Assembly (NCBI RefSeq): GCF_000287055.2
Contig: NZ_AJYQ02000093.1
Span: forward strand, 1 to 64,000
Length of the DNA: 64,000 nt
Source: Vibrio genomosp. F10 str. ZF-129
Lineage (GTDB): Bacteria > Pseudomonadota > Gammaproteobacteria > Enterobacterales > Vibrionaceae
Direction: 5' to 3'
Below are positions 51,433 through 61,270 of this stretch, piece by piece (the first letter of the stretch is position 1; each line of letters starts with the position of its first letter). Below the pieces are notes generated by a model. It was not told where the DNA came from. It did not search any database and saw only the letters and a list, made by a program, of their open reading frames with translations. A program made the translations under genes and the position numbers.

Positions 51433-52398
51433 ATGGAAAATACAAAACAGGGCATTTTGCTCGTGAATTTAGGGACACCGGATGCCGCTACGCCAAAAGC
51501 AGTGAAGGCATTTTTATCTGAGTTTTTACATGATCACCGTGTGGTTGATATGACCCGCTGGTTATGGTGCCCTTTGTTGCATGGCATTATTCTTCCTGTC
51601 CGTGTACCTAAAGTCGCTAAATTGTATCAATCGGTATGGATGGAAGAAGGCTCGCCTTTGATGGTGCATTCTTGCAGACAAAAAGAACGCTTAGAGGCCG
51701 CGATAGGTATCCCGGTCGAACTTGGTATGACCTATGGCAACCCGAGTTTAAAGTCGGGCATAGAATCTCTTCAAGAACGAGGCGTGGATGACATCCTTGT
51801 CCTTCCGTTGTATCCGCAGTACTCAGGAACCACGACAGCGGCTGTGAGCGATGGTCTATTGAAAGCCTTTAAGGGAGCAGCCCGCATTCCTCAGTATCGT
51901 TTGACCACCGATTACCACGATCATCCACAATACATTAAAGCGCTTGCTGCCACGGTGAGAAAGAGTTGGCAAGAAAACGGTCAAGGCGATTACTTACTTT
52001 GTTCCTACCATGGAATACCAAAGCGCTATGCCGATAATGGCGATGTTTATCCTCAGCATTGTTTAACCACCACCAAATTGTTGGCGCAAGAACTCGGGTT
52101 AAATGAAGAGCAAATAGGGCACACTTATCAATCGCGTTTTGGACGAGAAGAGTGGTTACAACCGTACACTGACAAAACCCTTGAACAGCTGCCAGGAAAA
52201 GGCATTAAAAAGCTGGATATCGTTACCCCTGCTTTTGCCTCTGATTGTTTAGAAACATTAGAAGAAATTTCAGAAGAGTGTAAAGAGATCTTTGTTGAAG
52301 CCGGCGGAGAGCATTTTCAGTACATCCCATGCTTAAATGATTCGGATGAACATATCGAGTTATTGCAACAGATTGTAAAGACACAATTTACCCTTTAA
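51433..52398 (+). CDS. hemH: Ferrochelatase
   Basis: HemH inserts ferrous iron into protoporphyrin IX, the last step of heme synthesis. The 321-residue product shows the family signatures [20 protein letters not shown] near the start, [15 protein letters not shown], the catalytic-histidine motif [10 protein letters not shown] near residue 194, and [15 protein letters not shown]. No iron-sulfur cysteine cluster is evident at the C-terminus. It begins just after adk, an order kept in E. coli and Vibrio, and ends 48 bases before rfaH. Confidence 0.97.
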   Translation: MENTKQGILLVNLGTPDAATPKAVKAFLSEFLHDHRVVDMTRWLWCPLLHGIILPVRVPKVAKLYQSVWMEEGSPLMVHSCRQKERLEAAIGIPVELGMTYGNPSLKSGIESLQERGVDDILVLPLYPQYSGTTTAAVSDGLLKAFKGAARIPQYRLTTDYHDHPQYIKALAATVRKSWQENGQGDYLLCSYHGIPKRYADNGDVYPQHCLTTTKLLAQELGLNEEQIGHTYQSRFGREEWLQPYTDKTLEQLPGKGIKKLDIVTPAFASDCLETLEEISEECKEIFVEAGGEHFQYIPCLNDSDEHIELLQQIVKTQFTL

Positions 52399-52446
52399 AA
52401 GGGGTAAGATAGACTTAAAATAAATAGAAAAAGCTGTTGGTAAATT

Positions 52447-52944
52447 ATGAAGCGTTGGTATCTTCTGTATTGTAAAAGAGGTGAGCAGCAACGAGCGAAA
52501 CTGCACCTTGAAAATCAAAATGTCGAGGTCTTTTACCCAGAAGTTGAGGTGGAAAAAATCACCCGAGGTAAAAAGGCGGTTAAGAAAGAGCCACTTTTTC
52601 CATCTTATATGTTTGTTCGTTTCGATTTTGAGGCCGGGCCGTCGTTGACAACCGTTCGATCGACTCGCGGTGTGGTGGATTTTGTTCGTATGGGTAACCA
52701 CCCACAAGAGGTGCAAGGGGATCTGATCTATACGCTGAAACAGTTAGAACAAGATAACTGCGAAGTCCAGTCACTTAATCTTCCTGAAAAAGGCGACATT
52801 ATTGGGGTAGTGGGTGGTCAATTCGCAGGAATTGATGCCATTTACCAAGAGTCAGATGGTGAAGCGCGATCGATATTATTAGTGAAAATGATCAGTAAAA
52901 AGGTTCCAATTAGTATTGCTAATAAAGATTTAGATTTGCAATAA
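52447..52944 (+). CDS. rfaH: Transcription antiterminator RfaH
   Basis: RfaH is a NusG paralogue recruited at ops elements to promote long polysaccharide and LPS operons. The 165-residue product has the NGN domain (KRWYLLYCKRGEQQRAKLHL, then EPLFPSYMFVRFDFE) at 1-105 and a C-terminal KOW domain from about 115 (KGDIIGVVGGQFAGIDAIYQ). Length and the FPSYMF motif favour RfaH over NusG, which is longer and lies with secE. It shares a terminator with the convergent asnB. Confidence 0.93.
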   Translation: MKRWYLLYCKRGEQQRAKLHLENQNVEVFYPEVEVEKITRGKKAVKKEPLFPSYMFVRFDFEAGPSLTTVRSTRGVVDFVRMGNHPQEVQGDLIYTLKQLEQDNCEVQSLNLPEKGDIIGVVGGQFAGIDAIYQESDGEARSILLVKMISKKVPISIANKDLDLQ

Positions 52945-52970
52945 ACACAGTTCATGCGGAACAGTGAAAT

Positions 52971-52998
52971 AAAAAAGGCACCGAAAGGTGCCTTTTTT
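52971..52998. terminator. Bidirectional terminator between rfaH and asnB
   Basis: AAAAAAGGCACC, a GAAA loop and GGTGCCTTTTTT: a perfect 12-bp stem with tetraloop and homopolymer flanks on both sides. Confidence 0.96.
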
Positions 52999-53019
52999 AT
53001 GAATCAGATTCTATTGTGA

Positions 53020-54684
53020 TTAGTAAGAATCGTTATGCACGGCTTTAACAGCACGTCCAGATGGGTCTGCGCAGTTCTTAAAAGACTCATCCCATTCAAT
53101 TGCTTTTGCAGATGAACAAGCAACGGATGGGCCACCTGGTACACATTCTGCTGCTGATTCTAGTGGGAACAACTCTTCAAAGATTTCACGATAAGCGTAA
53201 CCTTCTTTTGTTTGAGGTGTGTTGTATGGGAAGCGGAACGCTGCTGTTTCCATTTGCTTGTCTGTGACGTTAGCATCAGCTGTTGCTTTTAACGTATCAA
53301 TCCAATCATAGCCTACGCCATCAGAAAATTGCTCTTTTTGACGCCAAGCAATGGCTTCTGGTAAGTAGTGCTCAAAGCACTCGCGTAGGATGTGTTTTTC
53401 CATCTTACCGTTGCCACACATTTTATCCTCTGGGTTTAAGCGCATTGCCACATCGATAAACTCTTTATCCAAGAATGGTACACGGCCTTCAACGCCCCAT
53501 GCTGCCAACGACTTATTGGCACGCGCACAGTCAAACATGTTCAGAGCTAAAAGCTTACGTACTGTCTCTTCATGGAACTCTTTCGCGTTAGGCGCTTTAT
53601 GGAAGTATAAGTAGCCACCAAAGATTTCGTCTGCACCTTCACCTGACAGCACCATCTTAATGCCCATCGCTTTGATCTTTCTTGCTAATAGGTACATGGG
53701 TGTTGAGGCGCGAATCGTGGTGACATCGTATGTTTCAATGTGGTAAATAACGTCACGAATCGCATCAAGACCTTCTTGAATAGTGTAGGTCATCTCATGG
53801 TGAACGGTACCAATTTGATCGGCAACCTCGCGAGCGGCTTTTAGATCGGGCGCACCTTCTAGTCCAACCGCAAAGGAGTGCAGTTGCGGCCACCATGCTT
53901 CAGACTGACCATCATCTTCAATACGCATTGCGGCAAATCGTTTGGCGACTGCTGAAGTAATCGAAGAATCAAGACCGCCAGATAACAGTACTCCGTATGG
54001 GACGTCAGTCATTAGTTGGCGCTTAACCGCGGCTTCTAAAGCTTCAGTTAACTCTTCTTTGCTGGTTGAGTTACCCTGGACTGCTGCGTACTCATTCCAA
54101 TCTCTAGTGTAGTAACGCTGAGGTTCAGAGTCTGCTGAACCGTAGTAACAACCAGGAGGGAATTCACTCACGGTTTTACAAACGGGTACCAATGCTTTCA
54201 TTTCTGATGCTACGTAGTAGTTACCGTGTTCGTCGTAACCTTGATAAAGAGGAATGATACCAATGTGGTCACGTCCAACTAAATATTGGTCTTTTTCTTC
54301 GTCATATAATACAAACGCGAAAATACCATTTAACTCTTCTAGTAGCTCTGAGCCGTATTCTTGGTATAGCGCCAGAATGACTTCACAGTCAGAGTCGGTT
54401 TGAAAGTCGTATTTGCCTTCGTAACGTTCACGGATCTCTTTGTGGTTGTAGATCTCTCCATTGACCGCAAGTATGTGTTTTTTATCATGGCTATAAAGAG
54501 GCTGAGCTCCACTATTTAATCCCACAATGGCTAAGCGTTCATGCGCTAGAATCGCGTTGTCCGATGCATAAATACCTGACCAATCAGGGCCTCGGTGACG
54601 TAATTTTTTAGACATCTCTAGTGCCACGGGACGAAGCGAACTAGCGTCGCTCTTAATATCTAATATGCCAAAAACTGAACACAT
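53020..54684 (-). CDS. asnB: Asparagine synthetase B (glutamine-hydrolysing)
   Basis: AsnB makes asparagine from aspartate with glutamine as nitrogen donor. The 554 residues equal E. coli AsnB. The N-terminal glutaminase domain begins MCSVFGIL, where Cys2 becomes the nucleophile after Met removal, and includes RHRGPDWSG. The synthetase domain has the PPi-loop SGGLDSSITSAVAKR near residue 235 and LSGEGADEIFGGY. It is monocistronic and flanked by terminators. Confidence 0.97.
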   Translation of the reverse strand: MCSVFGILDIKSDASSLRPVALEMSKKLRHRGPDWSGIYASDNAILAHERLAIVGLNSGAQPLYSHDKKHILAVNGEIYNHKEIRERYEGKYDFQTDSDCEVILALYQEYGSELLEELNGIFAFVLYDEEKDQYLVGRDHIGIIPLYQGYDEHGNYYVASEMKALVPVCKTVSEFPPGCYYGSADSEPQRYYTRDWNEYAAVQGNSTSKEELTEALEAAVKRQLMTDVPYGVLLSGGLDSSITSAVAKRFAAMRIEDDGQSEAWWPQLHSFAVGLEGAPDLKAAREVADQIGTVHHEMTYTIQEGLDAIRDVIYHIETYDVTTIRASTPMYLLARKIKAMGIKMVLSGEGADEIFGGYLYFHKAPNAKEFHEETVRKLLALNMFDCARANKSLAAWGVEGRVPFLDKEFIDVAMRLNPEDKMCGNGKMEKHILRECFEHYLPEAIAWRQKEQFSDGVGYDWIDTLKATADANVTDKQMETAAFRFPYNTPQTKEGYAYREIFEELFPLESAAECVPGGPSVACSSAKAIEWDESFKNCADPSGRAVKAVHNDSY

Positions 54685-54790
54685 ACAACTTCCTTTTAAA
54701 TTTTATTTAATCTGTTAATAGCAATTTGCCATTTTGATTAAGAAAAGCAACTCTATTAGAGAATAAAAATGAGAAAAAGACGATAGGGTT

Positions 54791-54832
54791 AGAAAAAATC
54801 CACCAAAAAATCAATATTGATGGATTTTTTCT
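54791..54832 (-). terminator. Terminator of the CPA2 antiporter gene
   Basis: AGAAAAAATCCA and TGGATTTTTTCT form a perfect 12-bp stem around an 18-base loop, about 80 bases past the antiporter stop and 107 bases before the asnB start. Confidence 0.85.
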
Positions 54833-54911
54833 AATAAATGGTTGGAGAGCAGCCATTAGCTAGCGAGATACCGTGTATCTCGCCAAACATGAAATGAACA
54901 AGAGAGTAAGA

Positions 54912-56501
54912 TTACTCTGGTTTGTTGAATACCGGCTTTAGTTGGTCGCACACATGACGCGCAAAACCACTGCCTGCTTCATTATAAATATTAAAAGCGG
55001 CATCTACGCCATTTTCAACCAAGATATCGAGTTGATCTGAGTACTCTGCGATCGCAGCGATTTGGCCTTGGAAGTTTCGGCTTTGAAGCTGTTGTAAAGC
55101 GATTTGGTTACCTTGGTGGTGAGGCATCGCTAATAGAACCAACTTCACATTGGCGGTATCTAATATTCTTTCCCAGAAGTCTGGATCCGTCGCGTCTCCT
55201 GAAATCACATTTCTTCCTTCAGAGCGATGTTCTAACGCTGCTTCTTCTTTGACTTCAACACCTAAGCTAACCTTCCCATAGCGTTTAATCAGCTCATCGT
55301 ATGCCCCAGATCCGATACGGCCCATTCCAAGGATGAGTATCTGAGCGTTACCTGGATTAATCAGCTGATCGCGTTTATGAAGTTTCTCGGCGGTGTGCTC
55401 TTTTAACCAACCCGCTGAACGTTGATAAATAGCGTGGCCGTTTCTATTGATAGGAGCCGCAACAATAAATGATAAAGAGATAGTTAAGGCTAATGCAACG
55501 AGAATATCGCCTGACATCCAACCCATTTGGAAGGCCAATCCACCGACAATCAGGCCAAATTCACTAAAGTTAAACAAAGATAATGAGGTTAATAGAGACG
55601 TTCGGACTCTAAATTTGTAGGCCTTAAGAACGAGGAAGTAGAGAATTCCGTTAATGGGTAGCAGCAGCAAAAACAGAAGTGATAAAACAACGGCTGATAG
55701 CGTGGGTTGCGCGGAAAGCCCGATGTTTAAGAAAAAACACACCAGTAAAAGCTCTTTAATGTTAAAGAGTGATTTAGACAGTTCGGAGGCTTTCTTATGA
55801 CCAGCCAGCAGCATGCCTAAAAGAAGCGCACCAAGATCCGGTTTGACGCCGACTAAATTAAAGAGACCGGCACCAACGACAAGGCCAAAGAAAATGCCAC
55901 ACAGTACCAGCATTTCCCCGTGTCCCACTTTATCGAGTATTGTGTAAAACAGTGGCCTTAAAAAAGGCAACACGAATAATGCAATAGCATACCACTCTGG
56001 GATTTTCCCTGTTGATACGGTAAGGAAAATGACCGCGAAGATATCTTGCATAACCAATATACCGATCGCAATCGTGCCGTATGTCGAGTTCAATTCCCCT
56101 TTTTCTTGCAGTGTTTTGACCGCAAAAACGGTTGAGGAGAACGAGAGAGCAAAGGCAAGTAAAACAATATGTTCAAGCGGCATGGTTGCGATGCTTGAAA
56201 TGCCCAGATATTTGAATATCAGTAGAGCGACACTAAACAGCAGCGTTGAGAGTAAATTGTGAACGGTGGCCCCAGCCCAAATTTCTTTGGAGAGTAGGAT
56301 CTTAATATCCAGTTTTAAGCCAATAGTAAACAGCAGTAAAGTAACACCCAGATCGGCAAGCGTAATAATGGTTTCATTACTTTGAAAGCCGAACGCATGA
56401 AGACCAAAGCCCGCTAATAAGAAACCAACTAAAGGGGGAAGGTTGAGCTTAAGAGCGATAAAGCCAGCAAAAAATGCGGCGGAAATTAAGATGATGTCCA
56501 T
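54912..56501 (-). CDS. CPA2 family cation:proton antiporter with TrkA-N domain
   Basis: A 529-residue KefB/YbaL-like protein. Residues 1-365 carry about twelve membrane segments with the family helices (PPLVGFLLAGFGLHAF and TLLLFTIGLKLDIKIL) and the antiporter-core helix SFSSTVFAVKTL. Residues 385-520 form a cytosolic TrkA-N (RCK) nucleotide-binding domain with the Rossmann motif ILILGMGRIGSGAYDEL. There is no TrkA-C domain and no KefF-type partner gene nearby, so a glutathione-gated Kef system is not shown. The transported ion, most likely K+ or Na+, cannot be read from the sequence. Confidence 0.88.
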   Translation of the reverse strand: MDIILISAAFFAGFIALKLNLPPLVGFLLAGFGLHAFGFQSNETIITLADLGVTLLLFTIGLKLDIKILLSKEIWAGATVHNLLSTLLFSVALLIFKYLGISSIATMPLEHIVLLAFALSFSSTVFAVKTLQEKGELNSTYGTIAIGILVMQDIFAVIFLTVSTGKIPEWYAIALFVLPFLRPLFYTILDKVGHGEMLVLCGIFFGLVVGAGLFNLVGVKPDLGALLLGMLLAGHKKASELSKSLFNIKELLLVCFFLNIGLSAQPTLSAVVLSLLFLLLLPINGILYFLVLKAYKFRVRTSLLTSLSLFNFSEFGLIVGGLAFQMGWMSGDILVALALTISLSFIVAAPINRNGHAIYQRSAGWLKEHTAEKLHKRDQLINPGNAQILILGMGRIGSGAYDELIKRYGKVSLGVEVKEEAALEHRSEGRNVISGDATDPDFWERILDTANVKLVLLAMPHHQGNQIALQQLQSRNFQGQIAAIAEYSDQLDILVENGVDAAFNIYNEAGSGFARHVCDQLKPVFNKPE

Positions 56502-56527
56502 ACGATTTGATTGTTATCCTCAATGAC

Positions 56528-56552
56528 AAAAAGGCTGTGAATAATCACAGCC
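56528..56552 (-). terminator. nagA-nagC terminator
   Basis: GGCTGTGA and TCACAGCC with a 4-base loop; on the minus strand followed by TTTTTGTC. It lies about 70 bases after the nagC stop. Confidence 0.85.
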
Positions 56553-56624
56553 ATAAAGTGTACATCAATTAGTTATAGAAGAAGAAGTTTTGTGCTCAGT
56601 TCTGCAGGTTTGTTGTCAGCTGGC

Positions 56625-57839
56625 TCAATCTTCTAAAAGCTTTTGCAATAGGACGCCATTGAGCATGGAGCGCTTAATCATGGCAAAGGCCCCAATCGTT
56701 GGCTGTTTATCCACTTTTGAAGCGACTATTGGCAGTGCCTTATGGAAAGTGGTGAGAGACTGATTTTCTACATTACGTCGTATCGCTGGGAATACAATGT
56801 CTTCACAAGCGGTGATATCTCCTGCGATAACCACCTTCTGCGGGTTAAACAGGTTAATAGTGATCGCGATGGCTTTACCGAGTTGGTTCCCCACGCGAAC
56901 AAGACTTTGTGTTGCTAACTCGTCACCGAAGTTAGCGTGATCACACACATCTTGAATGGTGATAGAGTCAACTTTACTTAAGCTGGATTCGTAGCCTTGA
57001 TTGATCAGTTTTTGTACTCGCTCCAGAATCGCTGGGTTTGAAGCCACCGTCTCTAAGCAACCAAAGTTACCACATTGACATTGCTCGCCCAGAGGATCGA
57101 TCTGAATGTGACCAATTTCTCCAACGTTACGATTGAAGCCTAAAAATACCTGACCGTTGACAATAATGCCTGCACCCGTACCACGGTGTACGCTGACTAG
57201 TATCGAATCTTGGCAATCTTTAGAGGCGCCAAAATAGTGTTCAGCTAACGCAATTCCTCTAACGTCATTCCCGACAAAGCATTCGACGTTGAATTTGTCT
57301 TTGATGATGCTGCCCAGTGGGAGGTGGTCAATATCAGTATTTGGCATGTAATCCACAACCCCAGTTTCTGGATTAACCAAGCCTGGCAAGGCAATGCCGA
57401 TCGCGATCAATTGGTTGGTAATAGCGCGATGATCTTCAATAAATCGCCCTAGTTGGGAGAGCAAGCCGTCAGTCAGCTGAGTTTGATTAGAATAGATAAG
57501 CTCGTGATGTTCCGTCACCAGCTCTATTCCTCCTAGGTTATAGAGACTAAATTGAACATAGTCTCTGCCTAGCCTTACCGCCACTGAGTGGAAGGGTTCC
57601 ACTTCTGTTGTTAAAGAAATGGCTCTGCGTCCGCCTGTGGAAGCCTGCTGGGCCACTTCTTTAATCAAACCGCGCTCAAGAAGTTGGCGGGTGATTTTGG
57701 TAACACTGGCTGGTGCGAGTTGACTCACATCAGCAACCTGTATTCTCGATATAGGACCTTTTTGATCAATAAGTCGATATACCGCTGCACTGTTTAGTTG
57801 TTTAACTAAATCTACGTTACCTATCTGTCCGCCATTCAT
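56625..57839 (-). CDS. nagC: N-acetylglucosamine-responsive ROK repressor NagC
   Basis: NagC represses amino-sugar and chitin-use genes and is released by GlcNAc-6-phosphate. The 404-residue product has an N-terminal winged helix-turn-helix (residues 10-75, GPISRIQVADVSQLAPASV), then a ROK domain. The zinc motif is GHIQIDPLGEQCQCGNFGC with Cys residues near 260. The helix-turn-helix and its place directly after nagA (two bases) favour NagC over the paralogue Mlc, which binds PtsG. It is the second gene of nagA-nagC and should control nagE and nagA through the shared intergenic region. Confidence 0.93.
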   Translation of the reverse strand: MNGGQIGNVDLVKQLNSAAVYRLIDQKGPISRIQVADVSQLAPASVTKITRQLLERGLIKEVAQQASTGGRRAISLTTEVEPFHSVAVRLGRDYVQFSLYNLGGIELVTEHHELIYSNQTQLTDGLLSQLGRFIEDHRAITNQLIAIGIALPGLVNPETGVVDYMPNTDIDHLPLGSIIKDKFNVECFVGNDVRGIALAEHYFGASKDCQDSILVSVHRGTGAGIIVNGQVFLGFNRNVGEIGHIQIDPLGEQCQCGNFGCLETVASNPAILERVQKLINQGYESSLSKVDSITIQDVCDHANFGDELATQSLVRVGNQLGKAIAITINLFNPQKVVIAGDITACEDIVFPAIRRNVENQSLTTFHKALPIVASKVDKQPTIGAFAMIKRSMLNGVLLQKLLED

Positions 57840-57841
57840 GA

Positions 57842-58978
57842 TTAATTTTGCTCGTATTGTCCGTTAACAACAGTCGCTTGAACATTGAAGTCTCTATCAA
57901 ACACAGCAAGGTTAGCGACCATGCCTTTTTTAATTCGGCCTAATTGGTCATCAACACCCATTGCTGCTGCAGGGTATAGCGTAGCCATACGAAGAGCTTC
58001 ATCCAAAGCGATACCGACATGCTCTACTGTATTTTGAACTGCTTCAATCATAGTCAGTGCAGAGCCGCCAAGCGTGCCATTTTCATCCACACACTTGCCA
58101 TCACGGTAATATACTTTCTTGCCAACAAAAATAAAGTGATCCATCTCAGCACCTGCTGGAGCTGTGGCATCGGTCACTAATACAAGCTTTTCACCTTTGA
58201 TTTTGTGAGCAATTCGGATGTTAGCGTAATCAACATGGAAGCCGTCGGCGATAATACCCGCGTAGACTTCAGGCGTATCATAAATCGCGCCCACAACACC
58301 GGGTTCACGTCCAACCATTGGGGTCATCGCATTAAATAAGTGCGTCGCAAACGTAATACCAGATTCAAAGCTTTGGCGCGCTTCCGCATACGTTGCATTA
58401 GTGTGGCCGATTGATACGACAATACCTGCCGCTTTCAAGCGCTCGATGTGCTCGGGAGCATTGTGTTCTGGTGCTAGTGTGACTTTTGATATTAGGTCTG
58501 CATTGTCGCAGATAGTATCAATCATGCTGTCATCTGAAGGGCGGATGTGGTCAACACTATGAATGCCTTTTTTGAGTACATTCAGGTATGGCCCTTCAAG
58601 GTGCAAACCGAGAGATTGGTTTTGATATTTTGAATGATAATCTCGAGCCGCGTTGATGGCACTTTTCATATCTTCATCGGAAGAGGTAATCAGTGTAGGC
58701 AAAAAGCTGGTACAGCCAGATTTAAGGTTAGCCAGGTGCATGGTTTGCATGGTATCTGCAGTGATTTCATCATTTAGCATGACACCACCACAACCATTAA
58801 GCTGTAAATCAATAAAACCAGGGCTTAAATTTGCACCTTGAAGATCTTTTATTTCGATATCTGCTGGTAACTCTGACAGAGCACAAACCGATTCGATAAG
58901 GCCTTCATTAATGATAACAGCATGATTGAGAAGTACATCGCTGCCGGTGAAAATTTTACAGTTAGTTAGCGCATACAT
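57842..58978 (-). CDS. nagA: N-acetylglucosamine-6-phosphate deacetylase
   Basis: NagA removes acetate from GlcNAc-6-phosphate, giving glucosamine-6-phosphate for glycolysis or cell-wall synthesis. The 378-residue product has the amidohydrolase fold: [13 protein letters not shown] after the N-terminal beta-sandwich, LHLEGPYLN (Glu ligand), [12 protein letters not shown] and [16 protein letters not shown] (His ligands), and the catalytic Asp in [10 protein letters not shown]. It is divergent from nagE and has nagC two bases downstream, so the enzyme and repressor are made together. No nagB is next to it in the window. Confidence 0.96.
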   Translation of the reverse strand: MYALTNCKIFTGSDVLLNHAVIINEGLIESVCALSELPADIEIKDLQGANLSPGFIDLQLNGCGGVMLNDEITADTMQTMHLANLKSGCTSFLPTLITSSDEDMKSAINAARDYHSKYQNQSLGLHLEGPYLNVLKKGIHSVDHIRPSDDSMIDTICDNADLISKVTLAPEHNAPEHIERLKAAGIVVSIGHTNATYAEARQSFESGITFATHLFNAMTPMVGREPGVVGAIYDTPEVYAGIIADGFHVDYANIRIAHKIKGEKLVLVTDATAPAGAEMDHFIFVGKKVYYRDGKCVDENGTLGGSALTMIEAVQNTVEHVGIALDEALRMATLYPAAAMGVDDQLGRIKKGMVANLAVFDRDFNVQATVVNGQYEQN

Positions 58979-59321
58979 GATCAGCTAATCCTTATTTTAA
59001 AAATATATGAAACCTTGTGAGCTTAATTGAAGGAAAGAACGGAGTGAATACTTCTTTTTTAACGTTCAATTAGGCTGGGAATTTAGTTAGCAAATGGCGT
59101 GAAAATACTGAGTTTTATTGCTCTAAGTACATTCTTTTAAGATCGCGCCGTAATATAAATTTACATTATTAAAAAGTGGTGCAAGCCTTTATTTTATTGG
59201 CCTGGACGCCATAATTTGGTGCTAATAATCTCTAAATGTTATCGTCTATTTGCCATTTTTTTTAATTGTAAAATAAGTTTTATGATCTAGCTAGCAAAAA
59301 CCTGCCTTTTTGGGTGTTTCT

Positions 59322-59337
59322 GGTGATTATGATCACA
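59322..59337. promoter_or_regulatory. CRP site upstream of nagE
   Basis: GGTGATTATGATCACA matches TGTGA-N6-TCACA at 9 of 10 fixed positions with the right spacing and a GATCA centre. It lies about 120 bases before the nagE start and suits activation of nagE by cAMP-CRP. Confidence 0.82.
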
Positions 59338-59348
59338 AATGGTAAGGT

Positions 59349-59371
59349 TTTAATTTGCGGAGCAAAATTAA
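59349..59371. promoter_or_regulatory. Candidate NagC operator before nagE
   Basis: TTTAATTTGC, a GGA centre and GCAAAATTAA form a palindrome with 8 of 10 pairs matching (centre at 59360). AT-rich arms meeting at a GC step near the centre are the features of NagC operators. It starts 11 bases after the CRP site. Confidence 0.55.
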
Positions 59372-59454
59372 TGGCCTAAACTGAAAGCGACTAAATTGAG
59401 TGACCGAAATAAGTTACTCGCATAATGATTAATTCCTATAGGGGGAACTATAAG

Positions 59455-61011
59455 GTGAATATTCTTGGATACGCACAAAAGCTAGGTAAAGCTCTTATGC
59501 TGCCTATCGCAACGTTACCGATTGCGGCGCTTTTACTACGTTTGGGTCAAGGCGACCTGTTAGATATCGCATTCATGGCGCAAGCTGGTGGAGCAATTTT
59601 TGGTAACCTACCGCTTCTATTCGGTTTGGGTATTGCGATTGGTCTTTCTAAAGACGGTAACGGTGCGGCAGGTCTTGCTGGTGCAGTTGCTTACTTCGTA
59701 CTAACTGCTACAGCAACGACAATTAACGCAGATGTTAACATGTCATTCTTCGGCGGTATCTTCGCAGGTATCATCGCAGGTCACTCATACAACGCTTTCC
59801 ACGCGACACGCCTTCCAGAATGGCTGGCTTTCTTCGCGGGTAAACGTTTAGTACCTATCATGGCCGGTCTATTTGCACTTGTTGCCGGTGCTGTTTCTGG
59901 TGTGGTTTGGCCTGGTGTACAGTCTGGTCTAGATGCACTTGCTCACGCAGTATCAACGTCTGGCGCTGTTGGTCAATTCGTTTACGGTACTCTTAACCGT
60001 GCACTTATCCCTGTCGGTCTGCACCACGTGTTGAACTCTTACTTCTGGTTCGGTATGGGTACGTGTCAAGAAATCATCGTTGCTGGTCAAGGCGCTTTCG
60101 CTAACATCACTCAACTTTGTGTTGACCCGACACTGGCTAAAACTCTAGTTGTTGGTCAAGAGCACACGTTCACATTCGCTAACTCTGTTACTCCAGAAAT
60201 CACAACTGTTGTGAAAGAAGTGACTGAAACAGTGAAATCTGGCGACCTACACCGTTTCTTCGGTGGCGATAAAGGCGCTGGCGTATTCATGAACGGTTTC
60301 TTCCCTGTCATGATGTTCGGTCTACCAGGCGCAGCTCTAGCAATGTACCTAGCAGCTCCTGCTGAAAAACGCAGCCAAGTTGGTGGTGCACTGTTCTCAG
60401 TAGCCTTCTGTTCTTTCCTAACGGGTATCACAGAGCCACTAGAATTCATGTTTGTATTCCTAGCGCCTGCTCTATACGCAATGCACGCTGTGTTTACAGG
60501 TCTGTCTCTAGTTGTTGCTAACATGTTTGGTACGCTACACGGCTTTGGTTTCTCTGCAGGTCTTATCGACTTCGTATTGAACTGGGGTCTAGCAACTAAA
60601 CCATTCACTCTACTATTGATTGGTCTAGCATTTGGTGCTCTATACTTCTTCACATTTAGCTTTGCTATCCGCGCATTCAACCTTAAGTCGCCAGGTCGTG
60701 AAGATGAAGACGAAGAAGCTGCTCCAGCGGGCGACGCTCCAAAAGGTGATGTTGCACGTCAATACCTTAAAGCTCTAGGTGGTCACGACAACCTAACTTC
60801 AATTGATGCATGTATCACACGTCTACGTTTAACTCTTAAAGACCGCTCTATCGCTGATGAAGCTGTACTTAAGAAGCTTGGCGCGAAAGGTGTTGTTAAA
60901 CTAGGTGAAAATAACCTACAAGTTATTCTTGGCCCACTGGCTGAAATCGTTGCTGGCGAAATGAAAGCAATCGGTCCAGGTGAAGACCTTTCAGATGTAA
61001 AACTTCCTTAG
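59455..61011 (+). CDS. nagE: PTS N-acetylglucosamine permease, IIC-IIB
   Basis: NagE imports and phosphorylates GlcNAc. I use the GTG at 59455, which follows AGGGGG at nine bases and gives VNILGYAQKLGKALMLPIA, in line with E. coli NagE MNILGFFQRLGRALQLPIA; an ATG ten codons upstream has no ribosome binding site. The 518-residue product has the IIC membrane domain (about 1-385, with FGLPGAALAMYLAAP and GITEPLEFMF) and a IIB domain with the phosphocysteine in IDACITRLRL near Cys453. The IIA domain of E. coli NagE (about 150 residues) is missing, so phosphate must come from Crr. Codon bias is strong. Confidence 0.96.
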   Translation: MNILGYAQKLGKALMLPIATLPIAALLLRLGQGDLLDIAFMAQAGGAIFGNLPLLFGLGIAIGLSKDGNGAAGLAGAVAYFVLTATATTINADVNMSFFGGIFAGIIAGHSYNAFHATRLPEWLAFFAGKRLVPIMAGLFALVAGAVSGVVWPGVQSGLDALAHAVSTSGAVGQFVYGTLNRALIPVGLHHVLNSYFWFGMGTCQEIIVAGQGAFANITQLCVDPTLAKTLVVGQEHTFTFANSVTPEITTVVKEVTETVKSGDLHRFFGGDKGAGVFMNGFFPVMMFGLPGAALAMYLAAPAEKRSQVGGALFSVAFCSFLTGITEPLEFMFVFLAPALYAMHAVFTGLSLVVANMFGTLHGFGFSAGLIDFVLNWGLATKPFTLLLIGLAFGALYFFTFSFAIRAFNLKSPGREDEDEEAAPAGDAPKGDVARQYLKALGGHDNLTSIDACITRLRLTLKDRSIADEAVLKKLGAKGVVKLGENNLQVILGPLAEIVAGEMKAIGPGEDLSDVKLP

Positions 61012-61061
61012 TCGCAACTTTCCTTAATTGGAATAACGACAAGTAAGTGAAAAATATTAAG

Positions 61062-61086
61062 CCTCCCTATTTTGGGAGGTTTTTTT
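61062..61086 (+). terminator. nagE terminator
   Basis: CCTCCC and GGGAGG around a 6-base loop, followed by seven T, 50 bases after the nagE stop. Confidence 0.88.
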
Positions 61087-61270
61087 GTTTGTGTTGAAGT
61101 CTATAAGGTTGAGTGGCTAGAAGATGAACGCTGTATTCTTCATCATTCTTCACGGGCTCAGCGAGTAATTGATAATTTAATGCGAGTTCTTATTGTGTAA
61201 AGGCGTAGAATTGTGGATCATTAACGGCTTATTAATTCTGACAATACTAAACCATATTGAGGTGCTATAG

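Larger units (their letters stand above)
58979..59454. other. nagA / nagE divergent control region
   Basis: About 475 AT-rich bases. It holds a strong CRP site at 59322-59337 and a NagC-like palindrome at 59349-59371 on the nagE side. A partial dyad around 59195-59214 (TTGGC and GCCATAA arms) could be a second operator. No open frame of note was seen. Confidence 0.65.

Noticed and set aside
56533..56552. Possible CRP site TGTGA...TCACA upstream of the antiporter gene
   Set aside because: The spacing is four bases, not six, and the element is the nagC terminator stem.
60156..60680. 174-codon open frame antisense to nagE
   Set aside because: Composition is that of a shadow frame of a highly biased membrane-protein gene; no start signal.
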